Assembly (NCBI GenBank): GCA_050084515.1
Contig: CM114273.1
Coordinates: 30,566,001 to 30,630,000 of the forward strand
Direction: 5' to 3'
Length of the DNA: 64,000 nucleotides
Source: Blasia pusilla
Taxonomy: Eukaryota > Marchantiophyta > Marchantiopsida > Blasiales
In this document: positions 25,469 to 37,573 of the stretch, in pieces
Position numbering within the stretch: position 1 is the first letter of the stretch
Layout: each line of letters opens with the position of its first letter
Position numbers and translations under genes: made by a program
The notes under the pieces: generated by a model
What the model saw: only the letters and a program-made list of their open reading frames with translations
Database searches by the model: none
What the model was told of the DNA's origin: nothing

Positions 25469-25989
25469 AATCTCTTGAACCTTTTTTGTCCAAGATTTGG
25501 CATGCTTTAGGGGTCTTCTTTGGGTCTAGTTTTTCCCCATCACCTCTTTAGGATAGCAATGGGAGTCCATTGTCTCTAGCTGCCTCCGCCATTTCAACTT
25601 GGCAATGTCACATGTATCCTCCTAAGGGTTCCACACCAGGTTCTGATCTCACACCAACTCGGGCTATTCGTGATGAAGTTGACATCATACCCCGAAAATC
25701 CTTCAGCTGCACAACTTTAAGCCTATCCCTTTGTTTGGTGTTGGTATCTGCTGCCCCATATTCCAGCGAGGGATGAATGGTATGAAAAATGAAAGAGCGC
25801 TTTACTTATGATGTGATATCCCAGCAATGTAGGAATCTGGACAAACCGTTCACCTTCTTGTGGCCTTTCTCAGTAGTCTTCTTAATGTGTGCATCCCACA
25901 TGCAATCTTCTAAGAATTCTATGCCCAGATAGGTGTATGTAGCCACACAGGGGATGTCTTGTTCGCCCCAATACCATTGTTGGTCTTGG

Positions 25990-26661
25990 TCCTCCTCCTT
26001 GCCATTGAAAATCATCACACTGCTTTCAGTACATTTGCCTCCATGCCCCACATGTCACACCAGATTTTGGTCAGGGAGATCATCTCTTGGAGTTTCTCTC
26101 CTATTTCCTTGGAGGCCACCACAATCATTAGCAAACATGAGGGCAACAACAGGGCTGTTGCCCACCCATATGCCTAGTCCACTATCCTCCATTTCTTCCA
26201 ATAGGGAATTCACAAAAATGTTGAAGATGGTGGGGGAGAGCGGGCATCCTTGAGCCACTCCTTGCTTGATGTCCAATGTCCCACTCTTTTGGCCATTCAC
26301 AAGAACTCTACTCCTTGTGTTCTGGTACATCTTCTCCACCACCCTCCACATTTTCCCTTTAAGCCCCGCCTTCCACAAGCTATAAGATAGCCCGTCACGC
26401 GATACAGTGTCGTAAGCCTTCTTGAAGTCCAAGAAGAAGCAATAGGTGGGTTTCCCCTCTTTTTTCCTACCTTGGATAATCTGACTGAAGATGAAGATGA
26501 ATCCACGCATCCTCGGGCTTGCCGGAAGCCAACACGTGGCCTTCCTTGATGACATAATTCTCCTCCAAGTACAAAGAGATCCTATTATTGAGTATACGGT
26601 AGAGGGGCTTCCCGACTACACTCAACAATTTAATACCCCTATAGTTTCCAAGGTCTTTCAC
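25990..26661 (-). pseudogene. LINE reverse transcriptase
   Basis: The minus strand gives the RT blocks in order: NYRGIKLLSVVGKPLYRILN, then YCFFLDFKKAYDTVSRDGL (catalytic Asp), GVAQGCPLSPTIFNIFVNSL, and VALMFANDCGGLQ at the position of the usual Phe-Ala-Asp-Asp. The second catalytic Asp is thus Asn. A frame change separates the first block from the rest. Family membership is secure; the enzyme would be dead. Confidence 0.85.
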
Positions 26662-27412
26662 TCACCCTTCTTGAAGAGGTTCACAATGACTTCCACCTAC
26701 CATCTTTGTGGAATGACTTCTGCCCGCCACACCAGGTTGAAGAGACCCACTAGAGAACGAGCCATAACAACATCGCCAAACTTCAACAACTCACTCACAA
26801 GCTTATCGCCACTGCCTACTTTGTGGTTCACAAGTTCTTTGATCGCTGCACCCACCTCAGCCAAGGGGAACCAATCGTTTTATGGGTTGCCCAACTCAAC
26901 CTCATCATCTACCTTCTCCTGTTATATCTTAAAAAAATCCCCCACCACCCTCTTGAAGTTCTGCTCTTCAAGGGATGTCCGAGCGGGCGTCTTGCCTAAC
27001 TCCTTGTAATGGTCTTCCAACACATGTTAGATCTCTTTAGCCATGGTCACCATTCCACCGTCTTTTCTCTTCAAGGCCTTTATGTCATTTTTGTCCGTGG
27101 CCTTGCTCAATTTTTGCACTTCCATCCAAAACTTTTTCTGATTCTCAGTGAAATTCTCATTGATGGATGAGTATGTCGCTTGGTTCAATTTGTTTTCATG
27201 CATGTCACGAGAAGACGAGTTTCCTTGCGTAGGGCCACATACTCTGCCCACAAGGATGCATCATCCTTGGCTTTGGCACTGGTTACATACGCTTCCCTTC
27301 ATTTGGCAATGGTTGCCTTGAGTTCCAAGGACCACCATTTGACGGCTCTACTGCATATTATCAATTTCCTGCCGATAGCAATCAGGGCGGCATCTGTCAC
27401 TCCTCATTCCCA

Positions 27413-28350
27413 CTATGCCAGCACCATGTCCACATTTGTTCTCGTGAACCCAAAGGTCTTGACGATAGATTCAATGAAAGTGTCAAATGCCAATAGATTT
27501 TCTTCTAGCTTGCCAATGTAGACCTTCTTGTTACCCTCATCTTGGAAGTCCTCTATCCTCCATTTCTTGATCACTTTCTTCATTGGTTTGGTCAAGCATT
27601 TTAGCCTTTGCTGCAACTCTGTCCAAACCAATGAATGATCTAATCTTCCAATGTCTATTGCATCCATTGTGATCTTCCCACTACGTGTGTAGAGTTCCTC
27701 ATCCACAGCTATGTAGTCCACAATGGAGCTTTCATTATCCTTGAATTGACCCTCGTCCAAGCCGGGGAACCAGCCTTATGCCTATCATTCAGTGCCATTA
27801 GTTGAAGTTCCCTCAACATCATGATCAGCCGTGTGCCATTGCCATTCAATCTCACATCTCTAAACATCTTGATCTCCACTTGGGGATCAGTGCCTTGCCC
27901 TACCTAGCTGTTGAAGTCTCCTAGCAAGACTATGTTCCCCTTTGCCTAGAACCCAAGGCAATGAGTTTTCACACTATCAAACACTGCCTCTGTTACAGGA
28001 GCACATTTACTGTTTGTGGGCATGTAAATACACCTAATATACATATCTCGCGTGTTGCACTCTGCTCAAACTTTGACCCATATGTTGTGTTCATACTCGA
28101 GCCCTGTGCTAATGATCTCACACTTGTCCACCATGAAGTCTTTGATGAAGAACCCGACACCCTTCATACCTCAGTTATTGTCCGCCTGGGTGCTGCACAT
28201 CTTTCCAAACCATGCATAGTGTGGTACATGGGGTATCTCCATTAAGTTGGTTTCCCAAGTTTTCTGACCACCGCATATGTGTATTTGATTTTTCAGCAAA
28301 ACTTCAACAACCTCCTCCTGCTTCATTGCATAGGTCAATTTAGGATCTGG
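27413..28350 (-). pseudogene. LINE AP-type endonuclease fragment
   Basis: The minus strand reads GVGFFIKDFMVDKCEIIST near 28.15 kb and GNIVLLGDFNS near 27.9 kb. The latter is the Gly-Asp-Phe-Asn core of exonuclease-endonuclease-phosphatase enzymes that nick the target DNA in LINE integration. It is followed by LNGNGTRLIMMLRELQLMAL, also typical. Frame changes and a stop directly after DFNS show decay. Confidence 0.65.
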
Positions 28351-28772
28351 GGAGAATGTTTAAGCTCCCGGCTTGAGAATCCAGACAGGGACTCGCTGTC
28401 CTATTTGTGCGGAGGGGCTGACTCCAAGCGGTAGGGTGCCCAAAGAGAGCCCTGTGAGATCATCACTACCTGCCAAGGTGAAAAGCCCTGGCATTAAGCT
28501 GTAGAGGAGGGCCCGTGAATCTAGCTTCAAAAGAAGGAGAGGTCTCCATTTCTCCTTATTTGTGGCACAACTGCCACAAGTCACATGGATTACATGACAC
28601 ACTAATCCACACCTACCAACTAGGAGAACGACATCGCCAGCTCACAATAGGTTCCAACTACAAAAATGAGCAACTCGATAGAGAGTATTGCCATATTGTT
28701 AGAACGCGCTTCACTCATTATAAGCTACCCAAGAGCAGTGCTTTAGAACCTGTCATCCCAACATACGAGGCC

Positions 28773-28879
<107 letters not shown>

Positions 28880-29599
28880 GAGTTTTTTTTAAATGCTAAA
28901 ATTGTGTTTGTAAAGAATATCAACTTTTGACATGCATAGCTATGTGTATGTTTCGTGGCCCGTGAAGGAATTTCTTTTCGATATTCTACAATGTACAACA
29001 TTGCCAAAGGAACTAACAGTGAGCCTTTAGGATCCCAATTATAGAGCACGTGTCTAGGGAAGGGAATTTATAAGGATGAGGAGTATATGAGGTTTATAAG
29101 TTTCACCTTATATGCTTCATATTGAATACACCACCAATTCTTTACATCTCCACCATGAACATTGATTTTTTGAGAGTTTTCATATAGGTAGGATATCTCA
29201 ATTGTCACATCATAGTTGATTGGCGGATGGAGTTCTACTGAGTTGTTGTTGTAAGGGGTCATCAAGTTTTTTGGGCATTATTTTGTCCTCTGCGGTTGGA
29301 TTAGGCTAGTTACAACTTTTTTGCATCCGCATCAACATTTCTAACAAGCTCCATATTATGGAGTTCCATAAGGTTCTTTTGGCTCTTCCAAAAGATAGAA
29401 AAGGAGAAAAATATGTCTTTCAAGAACCATCTTTCTCATGTTGAACCTAGGAAACACTCTTCCTTCTAGGATTTGATAAGAGTTTGGATGTTACAATCAT
29501 GAATCCTCCATGGCGGAGGGTGGATGTGGCTAGTTACCCTATGTGACATTTTTACTTTGATTTTTTTGTGTGAACATTTGATGTATTTGCAATGCTAGA

Positions 29600-29930
29600 G
29601 TACTTTGAAAATGCTTACTAGGGTGAAGCAATAATGATAGGAAAATACTTGCAAAATAGATTTCCAATGAAGGCTTTCGAGGGTAATAAGACACCATATG
29701 AGATTTGGTACAGATAGGCTCCAGATCTTACTCACATTAGAATTTTTGGATGTAGATTTTGCACTAATTCCTTCTTCTCAAAGGATAAAACTAGATGTAC
29801 ATCAAAAGAATGTATTCTTCTTGGTTACGATGAGCAAAGAAAATGATATAGGTTGCAAAAGAAATTTGAAAAGACCATTTTCACCTCTAGGGATGTAAAA
29901 TTCTAAGAGGGCAAAGTAGCATTTGTTGGT
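29600..29930 (+). pseudogene. copia integrase C-terminal fragment
   Basis: Across frame changes the plus strand reads NRFPMKAFEGNKTPYEIW, then HIRIFGCRFCTNSFFSKDKT and ECILLGYDEQRK, then FTSRDVKF. This is the conserved stretch after the copia integrase core (TPYE.W...FG..., then GY...K.Y). The catalytic DDE part is missing. Confidence 0.65.
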
Positions 29931-30237
29931 CTGAGTGAAGAGGAGGACAAAGATTCCTTGTTTGAGTTCTTGAAATCCTGGGTAACAAGTTTAGTGGGAG
30001 CCTTACCAACTCCAACATAGACTACCACTGAAGGAGAAGGTGTATAAACATCGAGTATGATCACTCCAAACAGTAGTAAGGGTGCAAGTGTGATTCCAAC
30101 AAGTAGTTGATTCCTTGATGCTGCAACGGAATAAGTTGAGGAGGAGCCACAGATTGTTCAAGTAGATCTAGTCTAACAACAAAATACCAACAAAAGCAAG
30201 TGCTCGACCAAGAAGATCTGAAAGAGTTTCAAGGCAA

Positions 30238-31115
30238 GTGGAGGAATATGATGCAGTCCATCAGGTGACACGTGCAAGGAATCCAAAGAAGAAGAAGTTG
30301 ACTCATGCGTTGTTGAGTCAACAAGAGAAGCATATCAATATTGAAGAAACCGAGACCTATGAAGAAGCTTTCTCAAGGCAACATGCAGTTCATTGGAAGG
30401 ATGTAATTGAACAAGAACTTGAATCTATGAGGTTGAATAACACTTGGTCATTCATTTGACTCCAGCCAAGTAGAAAGGCCATGGGATGTAAGTGGTTTTT
30501 CAAAATCAAGTACAAGGCATATAGGAGCATTGAAAGGCACAAAGCCAAAAAGGGAGCCAAAGGCCACTCACATATTTACGATGTGGACTATATTAAGGCA
30601 TTCTCATCTCCAATCCGAATTATGCTTCAATCTAGCAGCATAATTTGATCTTGAAGTGCATCCAATTGATATAAAGACAACATTTTTGAATGGTATACTT
30701 GAGGAGGAAGTATACGTGGTGATGCTTGAGGGGGTGTTAGATCCTACTTGCCAAAATTAAGTTTGTAGGTTGCTCAAGTCTACTTATGGACTTAAAAAAT
30801 CGTCAAGACTATGGTATCCAATGATGGATAGTTTTCTTATCAAAATAGGAGTTCAGAGATGCAATAATGACACAAATGTGTACATTCTGAACATCAAATT
30901 TTGTTCAATTGGCCATGTACGTATTGATGAGAAATATAACACTGCTAAAATCTATTAAAGGCTCAGTGAAAAACGAGTTCAAAATGACAAATACACGAGA
31001 AATCCATCTTTTCTTTCATATGGAAGTAACAATGAAGGATGGATTAGACTATCTCAAAGTAGGTATGCAAATAGTGTACTTGCAAGGTTTGAAATGTCTA
31101 ACTGTAAACATGTAA
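30238..31115 (+). pseudogene. copia reverse transcriptase fragment
   Basis: 30238-30459 contains HAVHWKDVIEQELESMRLNN followed by TWSF, the start of the copia RT. Then AMGCKWFFKIKY, VHPIDIKTTFLNG and EEEVYV, and LLKSTYGLKKSSRLWYPMMD give the middle of the domain. The YVDD box is not recognisable. Stops and indels separate each block. Confidence 0.7.
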
Positions 31116-31185
31116 ATACACCAGTAGAATCAAGAAAGAAGCTCTTAAAAACCATTCCCCCGAGAATGAAGAAGAAAGAAGCTTC

Positions 31186-31840
31186 ATGAGAAGGATACCT
31201 TATAAAAGTGTAGTAGGTAGTTTGATGTGGACAATATATTTTATCAGGCCAAAAATTTATTTTTCAATAAGTATGATTTCCATATATATGGCTGAACCAG
31301 GTCCAGCCCATTGGATTGCTATGAAAAGGATTTTTACATATCTAAAAGGGAAAAAAAACTTAAGATTTATGTACAATAGAAAAAATACAACTTTGAATCA
31401 TTGTATGGTTACTCTAATGCTGATTGGGGAGGTAATCAGGATAAAAAAACATCAACCTCTAGTTTTTGTTTCTTGTTAGGATATGCACCTATATGTTGAG
31501 GAAGCTAGAAGCAAAAATCTATTGCCCTATCCACTAGTGAAGCAAAGTACATGGCTCTGACTAGAGCTCTCACAAAGGAAACTCGGTTAAGAAACTTTTG
31601 AAGTGGGATAGGGAATCAACAAGGGAGGACTACAATATATTGTGATAACCAAAATGCTATTGCCTTGTTAGATAGAAAAAGACCTAATGAGAGGACAAAA
31701 CACATCGACATTCAATGTCATTTTATTGAGGAGATGGTATGAAGGGGATTGATACAAGTAGTAGATTGTGACACCTATGATATGGTGCCAGATATTCTCA
31801 CAAAAGGGCTAACTTGGGAGAAACATATGATTCATTGAGA
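31186..31840 (+). pseudogene. copia RT end and RNase H fragment
   Basis: 31186-31479 reads RIPYKSVVGSLMWTIYFIRP and AEPGPAHWIAMKRIFTYLKG, the standard end of the copia RT/connection. Beyond a frame change, ALSTSEAKYMALTRALTKET-like and RTKHIDIQCHFIEEMV-like motifs of copia RNase H are found up to about 31.8 kb. Inactive. Confidence 0.7.
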
Positions 31841-31850
31841 TACTATTTAA

Positions 31851-34750
31851 TTATGGAGGTAGTCATTGAGTGGGAGTCTTAGATATCAACACGTAGTTGA
31901 TCACTAGTGACCTTCCTCTATTGATACGAGACAAGCTATCACCGTAGGTATAATAGGACAAGAAGGTCATTCTAGGGACTCACATCTATGTGTAAATGAA
32001 CGTGTGTCACTTGTTAGTGACTCAACACCCTTGGACGTGAATTACATTTTTTTTAGGTAGGACACGTTTTCTCTTGTAGGAGGAGCACAATACGAGGACA
32101 TATGTATTTAAATACCCACCATTGATTCCCTCTTTATTGCATATCATATTTCTTATAGATGCGTTTTGTTCTCTTGCCTTGCTTACTATTACTCTGCAAT
32201 TGAAGGTTAGTCTAGGATCCTCTGGATGTTCAACAATTCTTCCTCACTTAGGATGAGACATACGTGCATTGAGAGAGAGACCAAGAAGGAGCAAGTACAA
32301 GGCACTAGGATATGGCTTGGTATCCTAAGGCCTCTTGTTGATGGGAGTGGTGGTGATCGCCATCTCAACAACACAACCAAAATCTCAGTATTGTAGAAGG
32401 TTGCATGAGAATGGCCCTAACGACTTGCATAGCTAGTTGCACATCCATAAGCTTCATTGAAAGATATATTCTTTGTATGGTCTTATCATCCAACCTTGAC
32501 ACCAGCTAGCACGAATGTTAGACAAAGCATAATATGTATTAGCACGTCTATTTCTACAAAGATTTCATCCAGTGGGCAAAGTAAGATTAGAAATAGTAGG
32601 AGTAAACTAGATTATCATGGAATTTTTTTTGTTTATTCTTAAGATCTAAACTTTGTTAAATAAAATTCTTCATAATGATAATCCTTTGATAGAATCCTAT
32701 CAACCCTAGGAAACTCCAAACTTGAATTTTATCCTTAAATTGTAATAAATTTTCTAATTGCCTCTATATTCTCACTCATCACCTTAATTTCTCATGCACT
32801 CACATCCATGATGCCCTACCTAATCAATCTATGTCCTCTTGAATTAATAATTTGATAATTTAGCATAAAATGTATTCTCTCTTAAGACTCAAAGCAGATA
32901 TTGAAGGTGATTATTATATTTCTTCCAAGATTACCTATGAACTATAATAAATCTAATTAGATTAGTGTGAAATTTGATGTATGTATGTTTTGGAAATGTT
33001 GTTAGTGAGACTTATTAAAGTTATTCTTGCGTTGGTTAGGCCAAAAAAAATTACCAAGTCTTTACAAGGACAGTGCTAAAATTTTTAAAATGCTATCTAT
33101 AGATTATCTTCTTCAACCATGGAACCATAAAATTTTTATTGTAACCATCTCAATTCTTAAATCAAATTTATTGAAATATCTTGTTCTTTGCAGCTAATCA
33201 AATAATTTACCTATCCATGGTAATAGAACAAATCCTTATTTCTCACCATGGATTGATTGAATCCTCCATGCTTGATCAACATCCTCATGCTCCCATTTTA
33301 AGCTTAGTGATTCAAAAGTCCGACTTATGCTCCATATAATGAAACACTTCGTTGAATGAATTATTTCTCGATTAGATTGATTGTCCATTTGGGATGTACA
33401 CTCCTCTAGTTATTTGATTGGAAGATGATAAGGAGTTTAATATTCAAATTTTCTTTGATAGTAGAGGATCTTATGCGAATGCCTAGCAATTTCCGATGGT
33501 TGTAGTAAAAGTTGTATCTAGTTGGAAAAACAACTCCCCTTTCCAAAATGATGTTATTTTGAGATTGTAGTAAAATATTTTTGCTTTAAAACTTTGCGAT
33601 TATGGTGTATATCAAAATTTCAAGTCATAGTGAGTATGCAAGGCATTAAATTTTTTTGGCTCCCGAATTTTTATGAGGAACTTTCCATAAAATTCACTTT
33701 TTGATTATTTTGTTCATATCCATATTCCGCATTCACATCATGGTTAGTTGCCATGTTACCATGTAGATTTCTATCATGTTAAGAACGTCGGGAATTTGTA
33801 GATGGTTTGGGCAAACCTTTATCTTGAGTGACCGAATGAGGTTGGAAACAACTCTTATAAGCCAAAATATTTTTTTAAAAAGGAAAAACCCTTTCTTTTT
33901 CTTGTTTAACGGGTCACTTTTAGGCCAAATGACCCATTGAATGAGTCAATAATACCCGATACCTGTATGCGCATGTTACCATTTTGGGCTATTTTGTGGG
34001 AAGAGCTCCTTTGGCTGTTCTTGTCGTAAGCCTACTCCCTTAAACGCTAGTCTTATGTGTCACATAACCTTGCATTCAGAAAATCATTCTCTCTTTACTT
34101 ATCTACATCTAAACACTCTGAGATTAGCCATAGTTTGGATCAACCAAACTTGCATCTCATGCATCTTGGTCTCATGCCATCCTTCAAGCTTAACAAATCT
34201 AGATTCTAGATAGGGCCAAATACCAACCTTATCCCTCATTCCCCAACTCAAGCAAGTCCTTCAAGACTTGGGACAAACTTCCTTGATAATCCAAGAACCT
34301 AAAATGGCGCTAGTGTGCTTGGCAGTTCCAATTGCCCAAAAGACCTCAAACAAGTCTCTAGCCGGGACTCAATATTTGAGTCACATGTGAAGGTCCACGC
34401 TTGGTGTACATAATAGGTCCATCAAGACTTGGCTTGGTGTCGAAACCCCAAAGCCAATTTCTCAATCCATCCGATGCCCTTGGATCCTCCCCTGGTTCCT
34501 AAGGTGGGATTCAAGTTCCAAACATCCCCGGAGACCCTCCCCTTAGATATACTTCTAGAGATCCCCATCCCTCCCTATCTTTTAGAAAGTTCTCTTGGGC
34601 CGCTCCTTGTACCCCTCAACCTAACTATCATTCCAAAAACTTGGGGATGGTATCTAGATCTATGCCTATTCATTTATCCAGATTTACAACGCATTGGAAT
34701 TTTCTCCCCAAAGCTTTCCAATGCCATCTTATTCATCCCAAAAACATCTT
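31851..34750. other. AT-rich, no gene recognised
   Basis: 31.86-32.3 kb may be an LTR of the preceding element. 32.4-34.1 kb is AT-rich with no coding content. 34.2-34.75 kb is compositionally like the LTR-like repeat that begins near 34.76 kb and may be part of it. Confidence 0.3.
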
Positions 34751-34759
34751 AGGTCTAGT

Positions 34760-34990
34760 CATTCTGACATCAAACATGGAGAACCCCAAAACGCTCAGTC
34801 AAGTTCCAAGCTTGGTTGCAATCGCCTTGACGCCCAACTCTTGCGAGACTTGAGCGCTTCTCAAGTCCCGCTTGATGTTTGGTCTTATTCTCCTAGGTCA
34901 CGAACTTCATCATTTGAGACGCCCATCAGGGCTCACGTCTTGCTTCCATCTTAGTATGAGCCCACTATAGTTCTAATGTTATGCATTGGT
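34760..34990 (+). repeat. LTR-like repeat, inverted relative to 36.80-37.05 kb
   Basis: The series GAACCCCAAAACGCTCA, GTTCCAAGCTTGGTT, GCCCAACTCTTG, CTAGGTCACGAA, CATCTTAGTATGAGCCCACT and TTCTAATGTT recurs in reverse complement at 36.80-37.05 kb with moderate divergence. This looks like one end of the same LTR or element in two orientations. Confidence 0.5.
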
Positions 34991-35060
34991 ATGTGTTTGG
35001 TTACGTGGGTTGCGACACTTCTCAAGGGTATAAAAGTGAATGAGATGGCTTTCACTAGCC

Positions 35061-35170
35061 ATCTTTCTCATGTTGAGCCTTTGGAACACTCACCCTTCCT
35101 GGTTTTGTAAGAGCATGAGCACGAGAGTTTGGATTCCTTCATGGTAGAAAGTGGATGTGGCTTAATATGC
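35061..35170 (+). repeat. repeat shared with 29421-29540
   Basis: AGCCATCTTTCTCATGTTGA, GGAACACTC, CCTTCCT and GTGGATGTGGCT occur here and, in the same order with small changes, at 29421-29540 just before the copia fragment. Probably LTR or leader pieces of related elements. Confidence 0.55.
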
Positions 35171-36798
35171 AGATGTAGATTCAAGAATGGAGTTGGCCAT
35201 GTAATCCATCTCAACAACTTTGAATTTTTTTTAGAAAGATGATAGGGCAAGGGGGGACTTGTTGTGTGTAAGTGGGAAGACATCAAGTAAGGTGGCTATG
35301 GTAAGGATGGAGATGTTAGGTGATTGCATGCATGTGCTCAAACAAACGAAGAAGAGTAATAGAGGAAAGATGAAAAAGGCATAGAAGGATATAGTCAAAG
35401 GTCAATGGAGATGCAATGTCAAGTTGATGCATATGGATAGACAAGGTTGCGGCAAGGTGGGCATCCGTGCTGACAAAAGAGTCGGATCGAGTGTAGCATG
35501 CGGGTGGAGACTTAGACCCACAATGAGGAAGTGCATCCTTGCATCTAAGCTGCTAGAAGTACACATAAGGTTGGACATAAGAAAGAGTTGTTGTAGGTTC
35601 ATATGCAGAAGAAATAGATAGAGTTGACTTGAATATGATTAGTTGGAAGTTAACATAAGGAGAAAGGAGCCGTGATTAGGAGTTGTATCTGCTAGGATGA
35701 AGTTTAAGAGAGGTAGGGCACATATTTTTGCTTGAAAATGTTAGTGGGGCTTTGTAGGTAAATAGCAGAGTTGCGTAGCTAGCCAAATGGCACATGCATG
35801 AGGAAGTGCCCTACAAAGGTCTCAACACAGTAGCTAGAGGCTGGACGTAAGTGTGCATAGATAGGTGAATGTAGATATGGCGGCGTAGGTGAGACTCAGA
35901 CGGGTTGGGTAATCCAAAAGTTGAGGTGGTGAAGTAGTGATGCGTAACTCAAATTGTGGACAAGGCGGTACGTTTGATGGATGCAACCATAGGAGTAAAA
36001 AAATGGAGGCCAATATGGATATGGATGGTAGACTAATATAAGTGGGTCTGAACTAAACAAACACATAAGAAGGTGCAAATGAGTGATATAATTGGTGTTG
36101 AGTTGTCATCATAACGTTTCTCTAGGGTTTGTAAGAATGAAATAATTCAAACAATAGTAGTGGAGTTATGTGGAGCACAATGAGGTATTGAGGGGTTTTG
36201 AGTGAGGAACCACCTAGACTCCCACTCGTCATTGGATCATCATCCATAGACATTGAGTCTAGTGACGATATTATAGATGGAGAAAACTTGAGATGGAGAG
36301 ACAGACGATATGAGCTATAGGGGTAAGTAATGTTTATTGGGTGTGGTTGGCATTATTGACTTAGATGACAACCCTTTCATATCATACAAGATTTTGTTCT
36401 AATATTTGGAGGGATGTCCTATGGATGAGAGTCTCTCTCTCATTCCCTTATTTCTTGCACATATGGGAAAGCGGAGTGCCAATGGCTATGGTTGCAAGTG
36501 GACTTTCCAAATAAAGAGTGGATCTATTGGAAATATAAGCGTGATTACGGTCTTAAGAAGTAAAAAAAAAAATCATCACCAAGTATGGTAAAAAGAGCTG
36601 ATCCCATCAATAAGACAATTCCATACACATGTGATTAAAGTCTTATTGTCTTTAAGAAGAACAAGGGACCCCTCTCTATCTCCTTCCTGATGTCTTCCTA
36701 TAATCTCGCGGTCTATCTATGTCTAAACACAACTACAATTGTTGCAAGAACTGTCATGATCCTGATATTAATTGGAGCGCATCAACATGCATATGGAA
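35171..36798. other. no gene recognised
   Basis: Purine-rich on the plus strand, with many AGG/GATGG words. No supported coding frame. It lies between the two inverted LTR-like repeats and is probably decayed internal sequence of an element. Confidence 0.3.
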
Positions 36799-37060
36799 CA
36801 TTAGAATGGTAGTGGGCTCATACTAGGATGGAAGCACCATCCTAGTATGAGCCCACTACCATTCATGAGTGAGACATGAGTTCCAGAAGAGAGATGCAAG
36901 CCTTGACGGGTGTTTGAGATGACGCGATTGTGACCTAGTAGAGTGTAGCAAATGTCAAGTGAGACTTGAGCTCTTGTCCCACAAGAGTTGGGGGCCAAGG
37001 AGACTATAACCTAGCTTGGAGCGTGATTGAGTGTTTTGGGGTTCTATGGCCTAGTTTTCC
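36799..37060 (-). repeat. inverted copy of the LTR-like repeat
   Basis: The reverse complement of this stretch carries the same ordered blocks as 34.76-34.99 kb, including AGAACCCCAAAACACTCA, CTCCAAGCTAGGTTA, GGCCCCCAACTCTTGT and ACTAGGTCACAATCG. The repeat abuts the partial gypsy copy to its right, so it may be that element's terminal repeat. Confidence 0.5.
36804..36864. repeat. perfect 28-bp inverted repeat with 5-bp loop
   Basis: 36804-36831 is the exact reverse complement of 36837-36864; the loop is AAGCA. Each arm contains TAGTGGGCTCATACTAGGAT, which is also the end of the LTR-like repeat at 34.95 kb. The hairpin is thus two repeat ends meeting head to head. Confidence 0.9.
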
Positions 37061-37573
37061 ATAATTGAGGTCATACCATCTAGAGCCAAGATAAGTTTGG
37101 TCTATTCTCCCTTCCAACCTATCCAAACAAGTTTTTCGTGCGCATACACATCGCTATACAACCCACATTTCTGGTCACATCTACATACCACATAACACCG
37201 ATCTTCCCAACACACGGGTCGATCCATCCATAAACCAAAAAACTCACACATATACATCAAGATCCCACAACCGCCCCCTAGTTGGAAGTTGGATCCCCCT
37301 AACTCTAGATAGTAAACACCTATGTACCTGACATGATCTACCATCCTATACACATCTAGCACCATTGGTGCCGTCAGCTCGGAAACACTGACACACTGCA
37401 GCAACCCATCATGTTGGTCCCTATGAAGAGATTTAACACTCTCGTACCTTGCTCCAAATATAGACACGACTCAACGCTTGCCTCACGAGCTTTTTTGCAC
37501 TCCACACATGTCAACGCTCGTCCCCAACAATAATAATGAAGCTCTGCACCCTGGGATGGGACACCCACCCTAG
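37061..37573 (-). other. remnant after the partial gypsy copy
   Basis: Minus-strand frames 37568-37374 and 37467-37102 are open but show neither DNMT motif I nor RT motifs. They have no recognised similarity to the corresponding part of the large gypsy element. Probably diverged element DNA. Confidence 0.25.

Larger units (their letters stand above)
24803..28400 (-). mobile_element. LINE (non-LTR retrotransposon), decayed
   Basis: On the minus strand the order is an AP-type endonuclease (about 28.3-27.4 kb), a linker, reverse transcriptase (26.66-25.99 kb) and a C-terminal domain (25468-24803). This is the architecture of an ORF2 protein of a plant LINE. Frames shift and stops occur throughout, so it is inactive. 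No ORF1 and no clear poly-A tail to the left of 24.8 kb were identified. Confidence 0.85.
29600..31850 (+). mobile_element. Ty1/copia retrotransposon, badly decayed
   Basis: Three copia pol regions occur in order: the integrase C-terminal part (29.6-29.93 kb), RT (30.2-31.1 kb) and RNase H (31.2-31.84 kb). All are broken by many stops and frameshifts. Gag and protease were not seen, so the 5' half is lost or replaced. Sequence from about 31.86 to 32.3 kb may be the 3' LTR, beginning after GAGTGGGAGTCTTAGA, but no matching 5' LTR was found. Confidence 0.8.

Noticed and set aside
37102-37568. Possible DNMT motif I in the partial gypsy copy (VLNLFIGTN)
   Set aside because: No other methyltransferase motif follows at the expected spacing and the frame differs from the protease.
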